DNA of 64,000 nucleotides from Pseudomonadota bacterium (GTDB lineage: Bacteria; Myxococcota_A; Polyangia; Polyangiales; Polyangiaceae). Shown here one piece after another: positions 25,097-33,958 of this stretch. The DNA lies in NCBI GenBank assembly GCA_023423895.1, contig JAFAER010000010.1:1-64000 (forward strand). Direction: 5' to 3'. The stretch's first letter is position 1; each line of letters opens with the position of its first letter. The translations under genes and the position numbers were made by a program. The notes under the pieces are model-generated. The model was not told the origin of the DNA, made no database searches, and saw only the letters and a program-made list of their open reading frames with translations.

Positions 25097-26803
25097 CTAC
25101 TTCGGCGGCGGCGGCGGCGGCGCGATGAGGTTCAGGTTGAGTCCGGCCGGGTACTGGAAGCTCGTGAAGTCGCCGAAGCCGATCACCTGCACGCCGACCG
25201 GCCTCTTCGCCGTGAGCGTGTGGGCGCCGTCCTGACCGCTCTTCGTGAGGTCGACGCGGTGCACTCCGAGCGGCCCCGCGCCGATCTTCGTCCACGGCGC
25301 GCTGACGGGCTGACCGTCGAGGACGATCTCGGCATCTTCCGTCGCCGTGATGTCGGCCCAGAGCACCGGGTAGTCGTTCGGCGCGAGGAAGACGTACTTC
25401 GTGCGGAACTGCTCGACCCCCGCCACGTTCGAGTGTGCCGGATCCCCCTTCTTGTCTTGATAGACGGATGCGCCGAGCAAGAAGGTGGAGACGCCGAACT
25501 CCTTGTCCCCGCTGACCTCGAAGGTCGCGTTGACGACATCGCAGTCGACCATCTGACCGGCGTTCAGCGTGTCGGGGCACTTCGGGGGCTTCGACGGTGC
25601 GTAGGTGAGCTGCGTGCCGTCTTGATTGCCGTAGAGGCGAACCACCTGCCCGACCGGAGTCCCGTTCGGCCCCGTCGGCTGGACGACGGCGTAGTGCTTG
25701 CCGAGCGTCTCCGCGGGGAGGACGGTCTCCTCGATGTGGTCACACGCCGAAGCGCCTTCCGGGACGCTGATGCACGGGATGCTGGCGATGACCTGCACCG
25801 GCTTGTCGCTCTGAACGAGCGAGCCGCTGAAGTCCTTACCCTGGTCGGCGACGAACTGCGCGACGTCGCCGGCATTCGCGAGCGTGAGCGTGACCTTCCC
25901 GGACGCCGCGGCAGGGATCGTCTGCCCGCTCGCAGAGGCGCGCACCGTCGCGAGCGTGGAGAGCGATAGCGTGATCTCGGTGTTCGGCTCGGTCGCCGTC
26001 ACCGTCAGCGCGGACGAGAGGCCCGGAATGGTGAAGATGGGCGGCAGCCCCCCGGGCGGCACTCCCTTGTACGCCGTGACGCGATAGTTGCTCGTCATCG
26101 CCGTGCTCGGCAGGAGCAGCGACGCGTCATTCGAATACGAGAAGCATCCGATGCCGGGGTCGGCGCAGGCGTTCGCCGGGCAGCTCGACCAGTCCTTCGG
26201 TCCGCCGCCGGGCGCCTCGCCGCCCTCACCTTTGTACTGCAGCGCGCTGAACTGGTAGACGATGACCGGCGTCGAGCTCACGAGGTGATACGCCGACTCC
26301 GGAGCGACGACGGAACGCTCGATCGCGGACGACCCGCCGCACTCGTCGGCGTCGCTGCCCTTCAGCTCCGGGACCCACGGGAGGTAGATCTTGCGGAGCT
26401 GCCCGGCCGGGACAGTGACCTGCTTGTTCACGGCGTTCGGGCCGGTCACCGTGACGTCCGCGTCCTTGGTTCCCGTGTTCGCGACGACGGCCGCATAGTC
26501 GAAGATCGACCACACCGCGTTCGGCGTGACCGTCGGCCAGTAGTCGCATCCGACGTACGACTTCGAGGTCTTCGCCTCTTCGCAGTCGACGGGGTCGCGC
26601 GTCTCGCCGGGCGGCAGACCGGGATCGCCGGCGTCGCCGCCGAACCCGCCGTCGACCGGGATGAAGCCGCTGCTCTCGCCTCCGTCCGGCGTCGGATTCG
26701 TTCCGTTCGTGAATCCATCCCGACCGGACCCACAGGCCACGAGCGCCGTCAGGCCGAGGACCGCGGTGAAACCAACGGTGCCGAGTACGGATGCCCTCTT
26801 CAT
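25097..26803 (-). CDS. IgGFc-binding-protein-type lipoprotein
   Basis: A 568-residue exported protein. Signal with lipobox LVACGS (Cys24), a Gly/Asp-rich linker, then a Cys-containing start motif KSYVGCDYWPT and the long beta-rich IgGFc-binding N-terminal-like domain: AVVANTG, KIYLPWV, AYHLVSSTPVIVYQFSAL, DASLLLPSTAM, VIASIPCISVPEGASACDHIEE and a final VQVIGFGDFTSFQYPAGL. In animals this domain occurs in Fc-binding mucin-like proteins. Bacterial members, abundant in myxobacteria, are predicted surface adhesins, and immunoglobulin binding is not implied. It has two paralogues in the window (26930-28690 and 55746-57482). TAAGGA lies 7 nt before the ATG. Confidence 0.88.
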   Translation of the reverse strand: MKRASVLGTVGFTAVLGLTALVACGSGRDGFTNGTNPTPDGGESSGFIPVDGGFGGDAGDPGLPPGETRDPVDCEEAKTSKSYVGCDYWPTVTPNAVWSIFDYAAVVANTGTKDADVTVTGPNAVNKQVTVPAGQLRKIYLPWVPELKGSDADECGGSSAIERSVVAPESAYHLVSSTPVIVYQFSALQYKGEGGEAPGGGPKDWSSCPANACADPGIGCFSYSNDASLLLPSTAMTSNYRVTAYKGVPPGGLPPIFTIPGLSSALTVTATEPNTEITLSLSTLATVRASASGQTIPAAASGKVTLTLANAGDVAQFVADQGKDFSGSLVQSDKPVQVIASIPCISVPEGASACDHIEETVLPAETLGKHYAVVQPTGPNGTPVGQVVRLYGNQDGTQLTYAPSKPPKCPDTLNAGQMVDCDVVNATFEVSGDKEFGVSTFLLGASVYQDKKGDPAHSNVAGVEQFRTKYVFLAPNDYPVLWADITATEDAEIVLDGQPVSAPWTKIGAGPLGVHRVDLTKSGQDGAHTLTAKRPVGVQVIGFGDFTSFQYPAGLNLNLIAPPPPPPK

Positions 26804-26810
26804 GTCGGGG

Positions 26811-26816
26811 TCCTTA
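26811..26816 (-). promoter_or_regulatory. Putative -10 box of a leaderless gene (start 26803)
   Basis: TAAGGA within GTGCTAAGGA (extended -10-like TGnTA) on the minus strand, 7 nt before the ATG. Confidence 0.45.
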
Positions 26817-26865
26817 GCACTCGACGGTCGCGCTAGAGGGTGACGAGAGCGTCTCCAAAACGCAA

Positions 26866-26897
26866 CGAGGACGCCGGCCGGGCGGCCAGCGTCCTCG
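26866..26897 (-). terminator. Intrinsic terminator after the upstream IgGFc-type gene
   Basis: CGAGGACGC at 26866-26874 pairs with GCGTCCTCG at 26889-26897, with inner GGCC/GGCC pairing. On the minus strand the stem is followed by TTGCGTTTT. It lies 33 nt after the stop at 26930, so the two tandem IgGFc-type genes are probably transcribed separately. Confidence 0.7.
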
Positions 26898-26929
26898 CTG
26901 TGGACGTTCCTCGCGCGGCTCGTTCCCCG

Positions 26930-28690
26930 CTACTTGGGCGGCGGCGGCGGCGCAGAGATGATTTTCAGATTCAGACCCGCCGGGTACTGAAAGCTGGTGT
27001 TGTCGCCGAAGCCGAGGACCTGAACGGCGACCGGCTTCTTCGCGGTGAGCGTGTGCGCGCCGTCGCGACCGGTCTTCGTGAGATCGACGCGGAAGACGCC
27101 GAACGGTCCGTCACCGACCATGCTCCAGGGAGCGTCGATCGGCTGCCCGTCGAGCTCGATTTCCGCATCGACGTTGGCCGTGATGTCCGCGTAGAGGACC
27201 GGGTAGTCGGTCGGCGCGAGGAAGACGTAGCTCGTACGGAACTGCTCGACGCTCGAGACCATGCTCTGGTCCGGATCGCCGCGGCGGTCTTCGCTCGAGG
27301 GATCGTAAACCGTCGCACCGAGGAGGAACGTCGAGACGCCGAACTCGTTCGAGCCTTCGACCTCGAACGACTCGCTGACGAGATCGCACTCGGCGACCTC
27401 ACCGGCTCCGATCGCGTCCGGGCAGCCCGCGGGCTTCGACGGCTTGTACGCGAACGTCGTGCCGTCCTTGTTGCCGTAGAGCCGCACCTTGTGTGCCACC
27501 GCCGTGCCCTTCGGGCCCGACGGCGGGTTCACGACATAGTGCCGTCCGAGTGTCTCGGCCGGCGGCACCGACTCTTCGATGTGATCGCAGGCCGGGCGAT
27601 CCGTCGGGATCGAGATGCACGGGACGCTCGAGATGACCTGCACCGGCTTGTTCGACTGCACGAGCGAGCCGCTGAAGTCGTAGGAGTCGCCCTTCTCCGT
27701 GATGAGCTGGACGACGTCACCGGCGTTCGCCAGCGTGAACGTCATCTTCTGGCCGCCTTCGGTCTTCGCGATCGTCTCGCCATCGCGCGACGCGATGACG
27801 CTGGCGCTGTGCGAGAGAGACACGTCGATCGTCGTGCCGGGCTGCGTTGCGGTGAGCGTCAGCGCCGTCGGCACGAGCCCGATGCGCGACACGCCCGGGA
27901 CAGAGGCGCCGCTGTGGCCCATGACGCGGTACGTGTTCGTCATCGCCGTGCTCGGCAGGAGCAGCGACGCGTCGTTCGAGAACGAGAAGCAGCCTGCCTT
28001 CACGGGCGGGCTCGTCGGCCCGGCCTGGCAGCCGGTCGTCGTGCCGGGGCACTGCGACCAGTCCTTCGGTCCGCCGTCGGGTCCCTCGCCGCCCTCGCCT
28101 TTGTATTCGAGCGCGTTGAACTGGTAGACGATGACCGGGCTCGAGCTCACGAGGTGGTAGGCGCCGCCGCGGACGATCGCCGACGTATCGGACCCGAGGG
28201 CCGCGGTGCACTCGTTGAAGTCCGCGCCCTTCAGCTCCTCGACCCACGGCAGGTAGATCTTCTTGAGCATGCCGGCCGGGACGACGACCGACTTCTCCGT
28301 GCTCTTCGGTCCTGTGACGCGAACGTTCGCGTCCGTCGCGCCCGTGTTCGCGACCACGACCGTGTAGTCGAAGATCGACCACACGGGGTTCGGCGTGATC
28401 GTCGGCCAGTAGTCACAGCCGACGTACGACTTGACCTCTTCGGCTTCCTTGCAGTCGACCGGATCGCGCGTGCCTTCCTCCGGAAGATCCGGGCTCGAGG
28501 GCGGACCGAATCCGCCGTCCGTCGCTGGGTAGCCTCCACCGTTGTCTTCACCGCCGGTCGCGGGATTTCCTCCTCCTGCAGGAACCTCGTCTGCGAAGCC
28601 GCTCCGCTTCGAATCACCACACGCGACGACCGCCGTCAGTGCGAGCACGAACGACGTCGTGGCGATACCGAGTACTCCGACCCTCTCCAT
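26930..28690 (-). CDS. IgGFc-binding-protein-type lipoprotein (tandem paralogue)
   Basis: A 586-residue paralogue of the protein at 25097-26803, with closely matching motifs in the same order: lipobox VVACGD (Cys23), KSYVGCDYWPT, NPVWSIFDYTVVVANTG, KIYLPWVEELKG, DASLLLPSTAM, VPCISIPTDRPACDHIEE and VQVLGFGDNTSFQYPAGL. The N-terminal linker differs and is Gly/Asn-rich. ATG 28690 is taken because it starts the signal peptide; the frame is open 58 codons further upstream without signal-like sequence. A weaker TATTGC lies 7 nt before the ATG. Predicted outer-surface protein; ligand unknown. Confidence 0.88.
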   Translation of the reverse strand: MERVGVLGIATTSFVLALTAVVACGDSKRSGFADEVPAGGGNPATGGEDNGGGYPATDGGFGPPSSPDLPEEGTRDPVDCKEAEEVKSYVGCDYWPTITPNPVWSIFDYTVVVANTGATDANVRVTGPKSTEKSVVVPAGMLKKIYLPWVEELKGADFNECTAALGSDTSAIVRGGAYHLVSSSPVIVYQFNALEYKGEGGEGPDGGPKDWSQCPGTTTGCQAGPTSPPVKAGCFSFSNDASLLLPSTAMTNTYRVMGHSGASVPGVSRIGLVPTALTLTATQPGTTIDVSLSHSASVIASRDGETIAKTEGGQKMTFTLANAGDVVQLITEKGDSYDFSGSLVQSNKPVQVISSVPCISIPTDRPACDHIEESVPPAETLGRHYVVNPPSGPKGTAVAHKVRLYGNKDGTTFAYKPSKPAGCPDAIGAGEVAECDLVSESFEVEGSNEFGVSTFLLGATVYDPSSEDRRGDPDQSMVSSVEQFRTSYVFLAPTDYPVLYADITANVDAEIELDGQPIDAPWSMVGDGPFGVFRVDLTKTGRDGAHTLTAKKPVAVQVLGFGDNTSFQYPAGLNLKIISAPPPPPK

Positions 28691-28791
28691 GGGCGCTGCA
28701 ATAGCATTGCGAGCTAAACCACGGAAAGCACTTGTAAAAAGCTGAGGTCTATCCCGACTGAACGGCCGTGTTCGCGAAGGTGGAAATGATA

Positions 28792-30048
28792 ATGTCCGCA
28801 GCACATCCGCTCGCACCTTCGAGCGCGATTGCGCATGCAATGACGGCATCACCCTCTGAATCATCGTCGAGCACGTCGAAGACCGAGCCTCTGCTCGTCC
28901 GGCTCGGCGTTCGTTACTTCGAGAGCCTCTCGTCGAAGGTACGCCCCGTCGAGGCGCTCGACGCGATTCACCTCTTGAACGAGAGCGAGCGCGCGGCGCT
29001 TCGCCGGATCGAGCGCGGCGCGATCGTGCGTGCCGCGATCGCCGGAGGGATCTCGACGATCATCGCAGGCGCCGTCGAGGTCGGGGTCGCGATGCCATTG
29101 CTCGGGCACGAACACGACCTGACCTTCCACGACCATCTCCGCTTCTATGCGATCGTCGGGGCCGCCACCGTCGTCACGAGCGTCATCGAAATCCTCTACC
29201 TGTACTGGGACGGCCTCCGTGCGGTTCATCGGCTCTCGCACGAAGCAGGCCTCGATCTCTTTCCTCACCAGGACGACGACAACGCGCTGGCAGGCGCGAT
29301 GGCACGCGCGGCCCTCGAGCTGCCGAACCCGACGACCTCGCTCTTCGGCGTCGATCCTCGACGCGAAGCCTCGCGGCTCCGGCTCTTCGCGGCGTCGATC
29401 GTCTACAAGCTGAAGGTCAGCGTCACGAACTTCCTCATCAAGGCGCTCGTTCGGCGAATGCTCGGGCGCGCCTTCGTCCGCGGGTGGCTCCCGTTCGTCG
29501 CCGTTCCGGTCACCGCCGCGTGGAACGCATTCGTCTGCTGGCTCATCATGCGTGAGGCGCGCATCCGCGCGATGGGACCTTCGGCGGCGAAGGAGATGAT
29601 CGACATCGCGTTCGACGGCAATCGTCCGCTGTCGCCTCCCGCGAAGGCCGCGGTGCTCCGCGCCGTCGCGAGCTCGATCGTCCGCACCGAGGATCTCCAT
29701 CCGAATCTCGCGGCGCTCCTTCACGAGATCGCGCTGCGCGTGCACGAGGTCGAACGTTTGAACCCGCGCGAACGCCTCGAAGCAAGGGACGACGGCGGCG
29801 ATCTCGACGACAGCCGCGCCTTCCTCTCGTGCCTCGCGCGGCTCGGCCGCGCAGAGCAGACGGTGGTGCTGCGTGTCCTCGCGATCGCCTCGATCATCGA
29901 CGGGCGTCTGACCCGCGCTGAGAAGCGGCTGCTCTGCGAGGCACGCTCGCTGTGCGGCCTCGATCCCGATCTCGCAGGAGTGGAGCGCCTGCGGCGCGAG
30001 TTCATCGACGGCGCACCGATCGATCCACAGCGCATTTTGACGCTCTGA
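28792..30048 (+). CDS. Membrane protein with TerB-like C-terminal domain, function unknown
   Basis: A 418-residue protein. After a Ser-rich N-terminus come two transmembrane helices (about 85-110 and 125-150: GGISTIIAGAVEVGVAMP, FYAIVGAATVVTSVIEILYL), a cytoplasmic helical region and another hydrophobic pair near 225-255. The C-terminal 110 residues are helical with ASIIDGRLTRAEKRLLCEA, like the acidic-helix repeats of TerB/DjlA-type domains. ATG 28792 is selected because AAGGTGG lies 8 nt upstream; GTG 28768 and ATG 28786 are alternatives. Resembles uncharacterised LBF_2804-like proteins. It is divergent from the IgGFc-type gene. Confidence 0.75.
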   Translation: MSAAHPLAPSSAIAHAMTASPSESSSSTSKTEPLLVRLGVRYFESLSSKVRPVEALDAIHLLNESERAALRRIERGAIVRAAIAGGISTIIAGAVEVGVAMPLLGHEHDLTFHDHLRFYAIVGAATVVTSVIEILYLYWDGLRAVHRLSHEAGLDLFPHQDDDNALAGAMARAALELPNPTTSLFGVDPRREASRLRLFAASIVYKLKVSVTNFLIKALVRRMLGRAFVRGWLPFVAVPVTAAWNAFVCWLIMREARIRAMGPSAAKEMIDIAFDGNRPLSPPAKAAVLRAVASSIVRTEDLHPNLAALLHEIALRVHEVERLNPRERLEARDDGGDLDDSRAFLSCLARLGRAEQTVVLRVLAIASIIDGRLTRAEKRLLCEARSLCGLDPDLAGVERLRREFIDGAPIDPQRILTL

Positions 30049-30116
30049 CCGGACCTCGCCACGGCGTCCCCGTCTCGTTGTGAGGCCATCGGGACGTGGA
30101 TATCGGCGGGGCGACC

Positions 30117-30144
30117 TTGTCCGATCGACAAGCGCTGCTAGAGT
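30117..30144 (+). promoter_or_regulatory. Promoter with overlapping dyad for the arginine deiminase operon
   Basis: TTGTCC (30117-30122), a 16-bp spacer and TAGAGT (30139-30144), the latter within TGCTAGAGT, an extended -10 form. TTGTC-CGATC-GACAA at 30117-30131 is an inverted repeat covering the -35 and could be an operator. The predicted leader is about 175 nt. This is the best sigma-70-like promoter in the window. Confidence 0.5.
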
Positions 30145-30327
30145 CCGGTCGCGTTACACAACGTATGGGGAGTGCGTACAGTGACGCCGGGGGCAGCCCC
30201 GAGCCCGAAGCTCGCGAAACATCGTGAGTTCCGTCCGTTCCCCTGCTTGGCGGATGTCTTGCTAGGCGCGGCCCACCGTTGGGCGTCGTCCGATGGTGAA
30301 GCCTTTGACCCTCAGCGGAGCAACTTC

Positions 30328-32217
30328 ATGAGGCGTGTCCCCCGCATCTTCCTCCTCACGGCGGTCTTCCTCGCGGCGTGCGGTGTCGAGACGGCCCCCA
30401 TCCAGTCGACCGGCGCGAACACGCCCGACCCATCGGGCGAAGGCACGGGCGAAGGATCTGTCCCCGACTCGGATGACCCGTCGGATCCGGACGGCGAAGA
30501 CGAAGACGAAGTCGGCGGCATCGTCGCGGATCTCCGCGCGGACACGAATCGCGACGGAACGATCTCGTTCGACGGCAAGGCGGACGACGACGGCGAGGAC
30601 GTCTGGGACGCGAAGCACGGCGCGGTCTTCCTGGCGAACATCGACGACGACGAGGTCACCTGCGACGCGACCCTCGACGATCTGCAGATCGCGAAGTGCA
30701 ACGACGCCGCGGACGACGAGGTCAACGGAGCCAACGACGCGCTCGATCTCGCGCGCCTGAAGACGAAGCCGTGGGCCGCCGTGCCTGCAGGCGCAAAGGC
30801 CACGATCTCGTGGACCGCGGACGACAACGTCCGGCTGTTCAAGGTGAAAGGCTCGTCGTTCACCGTCGTCGAGAGCGGGATGAAGCTCACCGAAGCCGAG
30901 CTGAAGAGCGGCGTCGAGCTCGCGATCGAAGGCAAGGACATCGTCCGCGACGCGGCCGTCTGGGACGGCTACGTCGACATCACGCTGAAGGTCGACGCCG
31001 AGGGAAAGAGCAAGTCGGACAAGGTCCGGATGCGCGTCGCGCCGCTCTTGACGTACCACCATCTCCTGCCGACCGAGCAGACGTGGGTCTCGGCCCCATC
31101 CGAGAGGCCGAGTCAGGGCAATCTGGCGATGCGGGCCGACCTCGCGGAGGCGCTCGCTGCCGCTGGGCTCCCAACCGTCAGGGGCGTCAACACGACCGAC
31201 TCCTGGAACCAGGACTATTTCGAGACCGGCTTCATGTCGATGCCCGGCGCGGGCGGCAAGCAGCACGTCATCCGCGTGAACATCCGCTCCGCCAACGTCT
31301 ACAACAACAACGCGCAGTTTCCGCTTCGGTCTGCCGGTCGTGTCGTGTGGGCGCTCCGCGGCAAGGACACGGCGGGCATCCAGGAGTGGAAGTCGCAGCG
31401 CAACGCGCAGGAGCGCAACAACGACTCGCTCAACTCGTTCGGCAATCTCGAGACGGTGCCGCCGTACACGCACAACGGCCAGAGCTTCCCGCTCGGCCGC
31501 GTCATCCGTGGCTCGACCGCATCGGTGTACCCCGACAAGGTCTTCACGAAGATGATGGAGGCGCAGAAGGTCCAGCCGCCGATCTACGTCGACACGGGAT
31601 GGCTCGTCGTCGGTCACATCGACGAGACCGTCTCGTTCGTGAAGGCCAACAACGCGCGCGGCTGGGTGATGCTCGCGAATGACGCGACGATGGCGCGGAG
31701 CATGTTCCAAGCGCAGTCGAACGCGGGGCGCGGGAGCACGCCGCTCCACGTCGGCAAGTTCTGGTCGGGCTCGGGCGGTGGGCAGTCCGCGCAGGTGACG
31801 ATCAACCAGGTCCTCTCCGATACGGACGTGATGGCGGCCAGCGCCGAAGCGGCGGTCGAGGTGGCCGCGCAGGTCGCGATCATCAAGCAGGAGACCGGCC
31901 TCACGGACGCGGAGATCGTGAAGGTCCCGTTCCTCCACGAGAGCCTCAACGGCGCGTCGGTTGCTTACCAGCCCGGGATGGTGAACGGGATCTACATCTC
32001 GGACACGCGCTTCGTCGCGCCGAATCCACACGGCCCCGTCATCGGCGGGCAGGACATCTTCAAGCAGGCCATGAGCGCCGCGCTCGCGCCGCACAACATC
32101 ACGGTGCACTTCGCCGAGGATTGGGACACGTATCACCGCCAGCTCGGTGAGGTTCACTGCGGCACCAACTCGACCCGGCAGATCCCTCAGGCCAAGTGGT
32201 GGGAGAGCGGACGATGA
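30328..32217 (+). CDS. Secreted lipoprotein protein-arginine deiminase (animal PAD family)
   Basis: A 629-residue protein that should convert peptidyl-arginine to citrulline outside the cytoplasm. Signal with lipobox FLAAC (Cys17), an acidic Asp/Glu/Pro linker, then a PAD middle-type domain with ADTNRDGTISFDG and VFLANIDDDE (possible Ca2+ sites). The C-terminal PAD catalytic domain starts near residue 240. All four catalytic residues of animal PADs are present: Asp296 (WNQDYFETGF), His430 and Asp432 (VVGHIDETVSF) and Cys611 (GEVHCGTN). NSFGNLETVPP and FPLGRVIRG are also family signatures. The N-terminal cupredoxin-like PAD domain of animals is absent. ATG 30328 has CGGAG 7 nt upstream. Its stop overlaps the start of the HEAT-repeat gene (ATGA), so the two are coupled. 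Confidence 0.92.
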   Translation: MRRVPRIFLLTAVFLAACGVETAPIQSTGANTPDPSGEGTGEGSVPDSDDPSDPDGEDEDEVGGIVADLRADTNRDGTISFDGKADDDGEDVWDAKHGAVFLANIDDDEVTCDATLDDLQIAKCNDAADDEVNGANDALDLARLKTKPWAAVPAGAKATISWTADDNVRLFKVKGSSFTVVESGMKLTEAELKSGVELAIEGKDIVRDAAVWDGYVDITLKVDAEGKSKSDKVRMRVAPLLTYHHLLPTEQTWVSAPSERPSQGNLAMRADLAEALAAAGLPTVRGVNTTDSWNQDYFETGFMSMPGAGGKQHVIRVNIRSANVYNNNAQFPLRSAGRVVWALRGKDTAGIQEWKSQRNAQERNNDSLNSFGNLETVPPYTHNGQSFPLGRVIRGSTASVYPDKVFTKMMEAQKVQPPIYVDTGWLVVGHIDETVSFVKANNARGWVMLANDATMARSMFQAQSNAGRGSTPLHVGKFWSGSGGGQSAQVTINQVLSDTDVMAASAEAAVEVAAQVAIIKQETGLTDAEIVKVPFLHESLNGASVAYQPGMVNGIYISDTRFVAPNPHGPVIGGQDIFKQAMSAALAPHNITVHFAEDWDTYHRQLGEVHCGTNSTRQIPQAKWWESGR

Positions 32218-33173
32218 AGACCATGAACCTTGCACGTAAGTCCTTCGTTGCGGTCGCCCTTTCCCTCGCTCTCCTCGGCATGAGCTCCACCGCATCCGCT
32301 GCCGGAGCAGGGCTCGACGCCGGCGATCTTCCGGCCTCGACGCGTAGCGAGCTCAAGGCAGAAATCGACAAGGCCCGAGCGGCGACGCCGGAGCTCTTCA
32401 AAGCGGTCGCGGACGTCGCCGCCCAGGCGCGCGAGCTCGACGCGAACGCACGCAAGCCCGGCATTCCGCTCACGATGCACTTCAAGCCGCTCGGTCAGCG
32501 CGCGCTCTATCCGATGCTGGAAGCGCTCGTGTTCGACTCTCACGCGGCCAGGGACCTTCCGCCGAGCGCCGCCTCGGCTCTCCGCCTCGGCCTCATCGAG
32601 GCCGTCGGGTCGATCCGCGATCCGCGTGCGATCCCGGTCCTCGCCAAGATCCTCGAGATCGGCCGCGACGATCCAACGGTCCGCGCGTCGGCCGGGGGCC
32701 TCGCACGCATCGGCACGGACGACGCGCTCAACATCCTCACGACGGCGGCGACGAAGGCGAAGACCGGTGACGCCGGCAACGATCGCGAGCGCGCGATTCT
32801 CTCCGGGATGCACGACGCCCGCCGCGAGGCGGCTGCGCGGTTCCTCGCACGCCGTCTCCAGCAGAACCCCGACCTCGAGACGGCGCGCATCGTCGTGAAG
32901 TCGCTCGGTGGCGTCGGCAACGCCTGGGCATGGAAGACGCTCTCCGATCAGACGGAGGCTTCGGCCACGCGCGGCATCGCGGCAAACGCGCTCGTGGACG
33001 CTTACGTCCGCTTCCGTGGAGAGGTCCGCGAACAGGCCGCGAAGGCGATCCTCGTCGTCGACGACGCGAGCACCCCCACGCTCATCGCGCAGGCAAAGAC
33101 CGGCGCATCAGGCGATCTCACGCTAGCGCTCGAGGCGCTCGAGCGGCGCTTCGCGAACAACCCAACGCACTGA
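32214..33173 (+). CDS. Secreted HEAT-repeat protein coupled to the arginine deiminase
   Basis: A 319-residue protein with a signal peptide (MKTMNLARKSFVAVALSLAL, cleavage after ASAAGA near 34) and no lipobox, so soluble periplasmic or secreted. Residues about 110-310 are HEAT/PBS-lyase-like helical repeats: GLIEAVGSIRDPRAIPVLAK, ASAGGLARIGTDDALNIL, VVKSLGGVGNAWAWKTL, AANALVDAYVRF. Start ATG 32214 overlaps the PAD stop by 4 nt and is the last gene before a terminator. The tight coupling suggests it binds, presents or restrains the deiminase or its substrate; that is inference. Confidence 0.88.
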   Translation: MKTMNLARKSFVAVALSLALLGMSSTASAAGAGLDAGDLPASTRSELKAEIDKARAATPELFKAVADVAAQARELDANARKPGIPLTMHFKPLGQRALYPMLEALVFDSHAARDLPPSAASALRLGLIEAVGSIRDPRAIPVLAKILEIGRDDPTVRASAGGLARIGTDDALNILTTAATKAKTGDAGNDRERAILSGMHDARREAAARFLARRLQQNPDLETARIVVKSLGGVGNAWAWKTLSDQTEASATRGIAANALVDAYVRFRGEVREQAAKAILVVDDASTPTLIAQAKTGASGDLTLALEALERRFANNPTH

Positions 33174-33194
33174 CGAGCCGGCGCGTCACGCAGA

Positions 33195-33225
33195 ACGGGA
33201 GCTCCTCGCGAGAGGATGCTCCCGT
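33195..33225 (+). terminator. Terminator of the arginine deiminase operon
   Basis: ACGGGAGC-TCCTC-GCGA-GAGGA-T-GCTCCCGT: a 13-bp stem with one bulge and a GCGA tetraloop, followed by CCCTTCATTT. It lies 22 nt after the stop at 33173. Confidence 0.75.
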
Positions 33226-33326
33226 CCCTTCATTTGGCCTCCGAACGTCCCGAGTGGAGCCGCGTCACCTGGGTGGGCGCCCCGTATGGGCTCGATGCGC
33301 GATGGGCTCTCGATGGGCTCTCGGCT

Positions 33327-33912
33327 CGTCGTCATCTCAAGCAGCTCCGAACGAGATTTTCACGGGGAGACAGGGAGATCAGGGAGAGCGGGGTTTAGGG
33401 GCGCGTTCCGATCTGTGCCGTCTTGCCGGATGCCGCGCCTGACGGGGTCACAGGGAGAAAAGGGAGACACGGAGGATCCAGAGATCAGAGAGGAGAGAGC
33501 GCTGCGACGACCCGATACGCTCGGTCTCCGCTCTGCGCATGGCCGAGATGCATCCTGTGGAAGCAAGGGCTCGTGGGTCGGCCAGGCCACGCTGTGTGCC
33601 GCCGACCTGATCGCCGATCTGCACGCCGACGATGTCCCACGGCGCGACCTCCACGAAGACGATGGCGTCGATGCCGTCGGCGCGGCAGCTCGTGCCCACG
33701 ATCGCCCCGCAGCTCGCCACCTGCGTCTGCAGCAGGGAAAAGTCACCTCTCGCTCCTCCGCGTCGCCCTTCCTCCCTGTGACACCTTCAGACGCCGCCGG
33801 TGGGAACGCCTTCGCAAACCGAATCGACCCACGTTGAACCTCTCTTCCCGTCTCACTGTCTCCCGGTGATCTCGGAGCGCCAACGGCAAGCCATCGCGCC
33901 GGCGATCATTCG
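33327..33912. repeat. Nested-palindrome repeat element, copy A
   Basis: About 586 bp aligning with 33959-34709. An outer imperfect inverted repeat starts TCAC-GGGGAGACAG at 33360 and ends near 33869. An inner imperfect inverted repeat of about 37 bp, beginning GTCACAGGGAG, lies at 33447-33483 and 33747-33782. The core holds one copy of the 75-bp unit that is expanded in copy B. Multiple CAGGGAGA octamers mark the left end. No transposase and no obvious target-site duplication. Minus-strand frames through the core are open but show no known domain. Confidence 0.8.
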
Positions 33913-33958
33913 CGGAACCGCCGCGCCGCGTATAACCGCAGGCCGCACGCGTCGCTCG

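Noticed and set aside
26840..28717. A 625-codon open frame on the plus strand opposite the IgGFc-type gene
   Set aside because: It is an Arg/Asp/Glu-rich antisense shadow of a well-supported gene; it has no domain and exists because high G+C DNA lacks stops.
30262..32295. A 677-codon minus-strand frame across the arginine deiminase gene
   Set aside because: Every PAD catalytic motif is on the plus strand; the antisense product is Arg/Val/Asp low-complexity.
33448..33720. Minus-strand frame in the core of repeat copy A, partly alignable with copy B
   Set aside because: The frame is alignable only through the 75-bp unit and diverges after it (different length and C-terminus in B), so coding is not supported, though it is kept as an open question in the findings.
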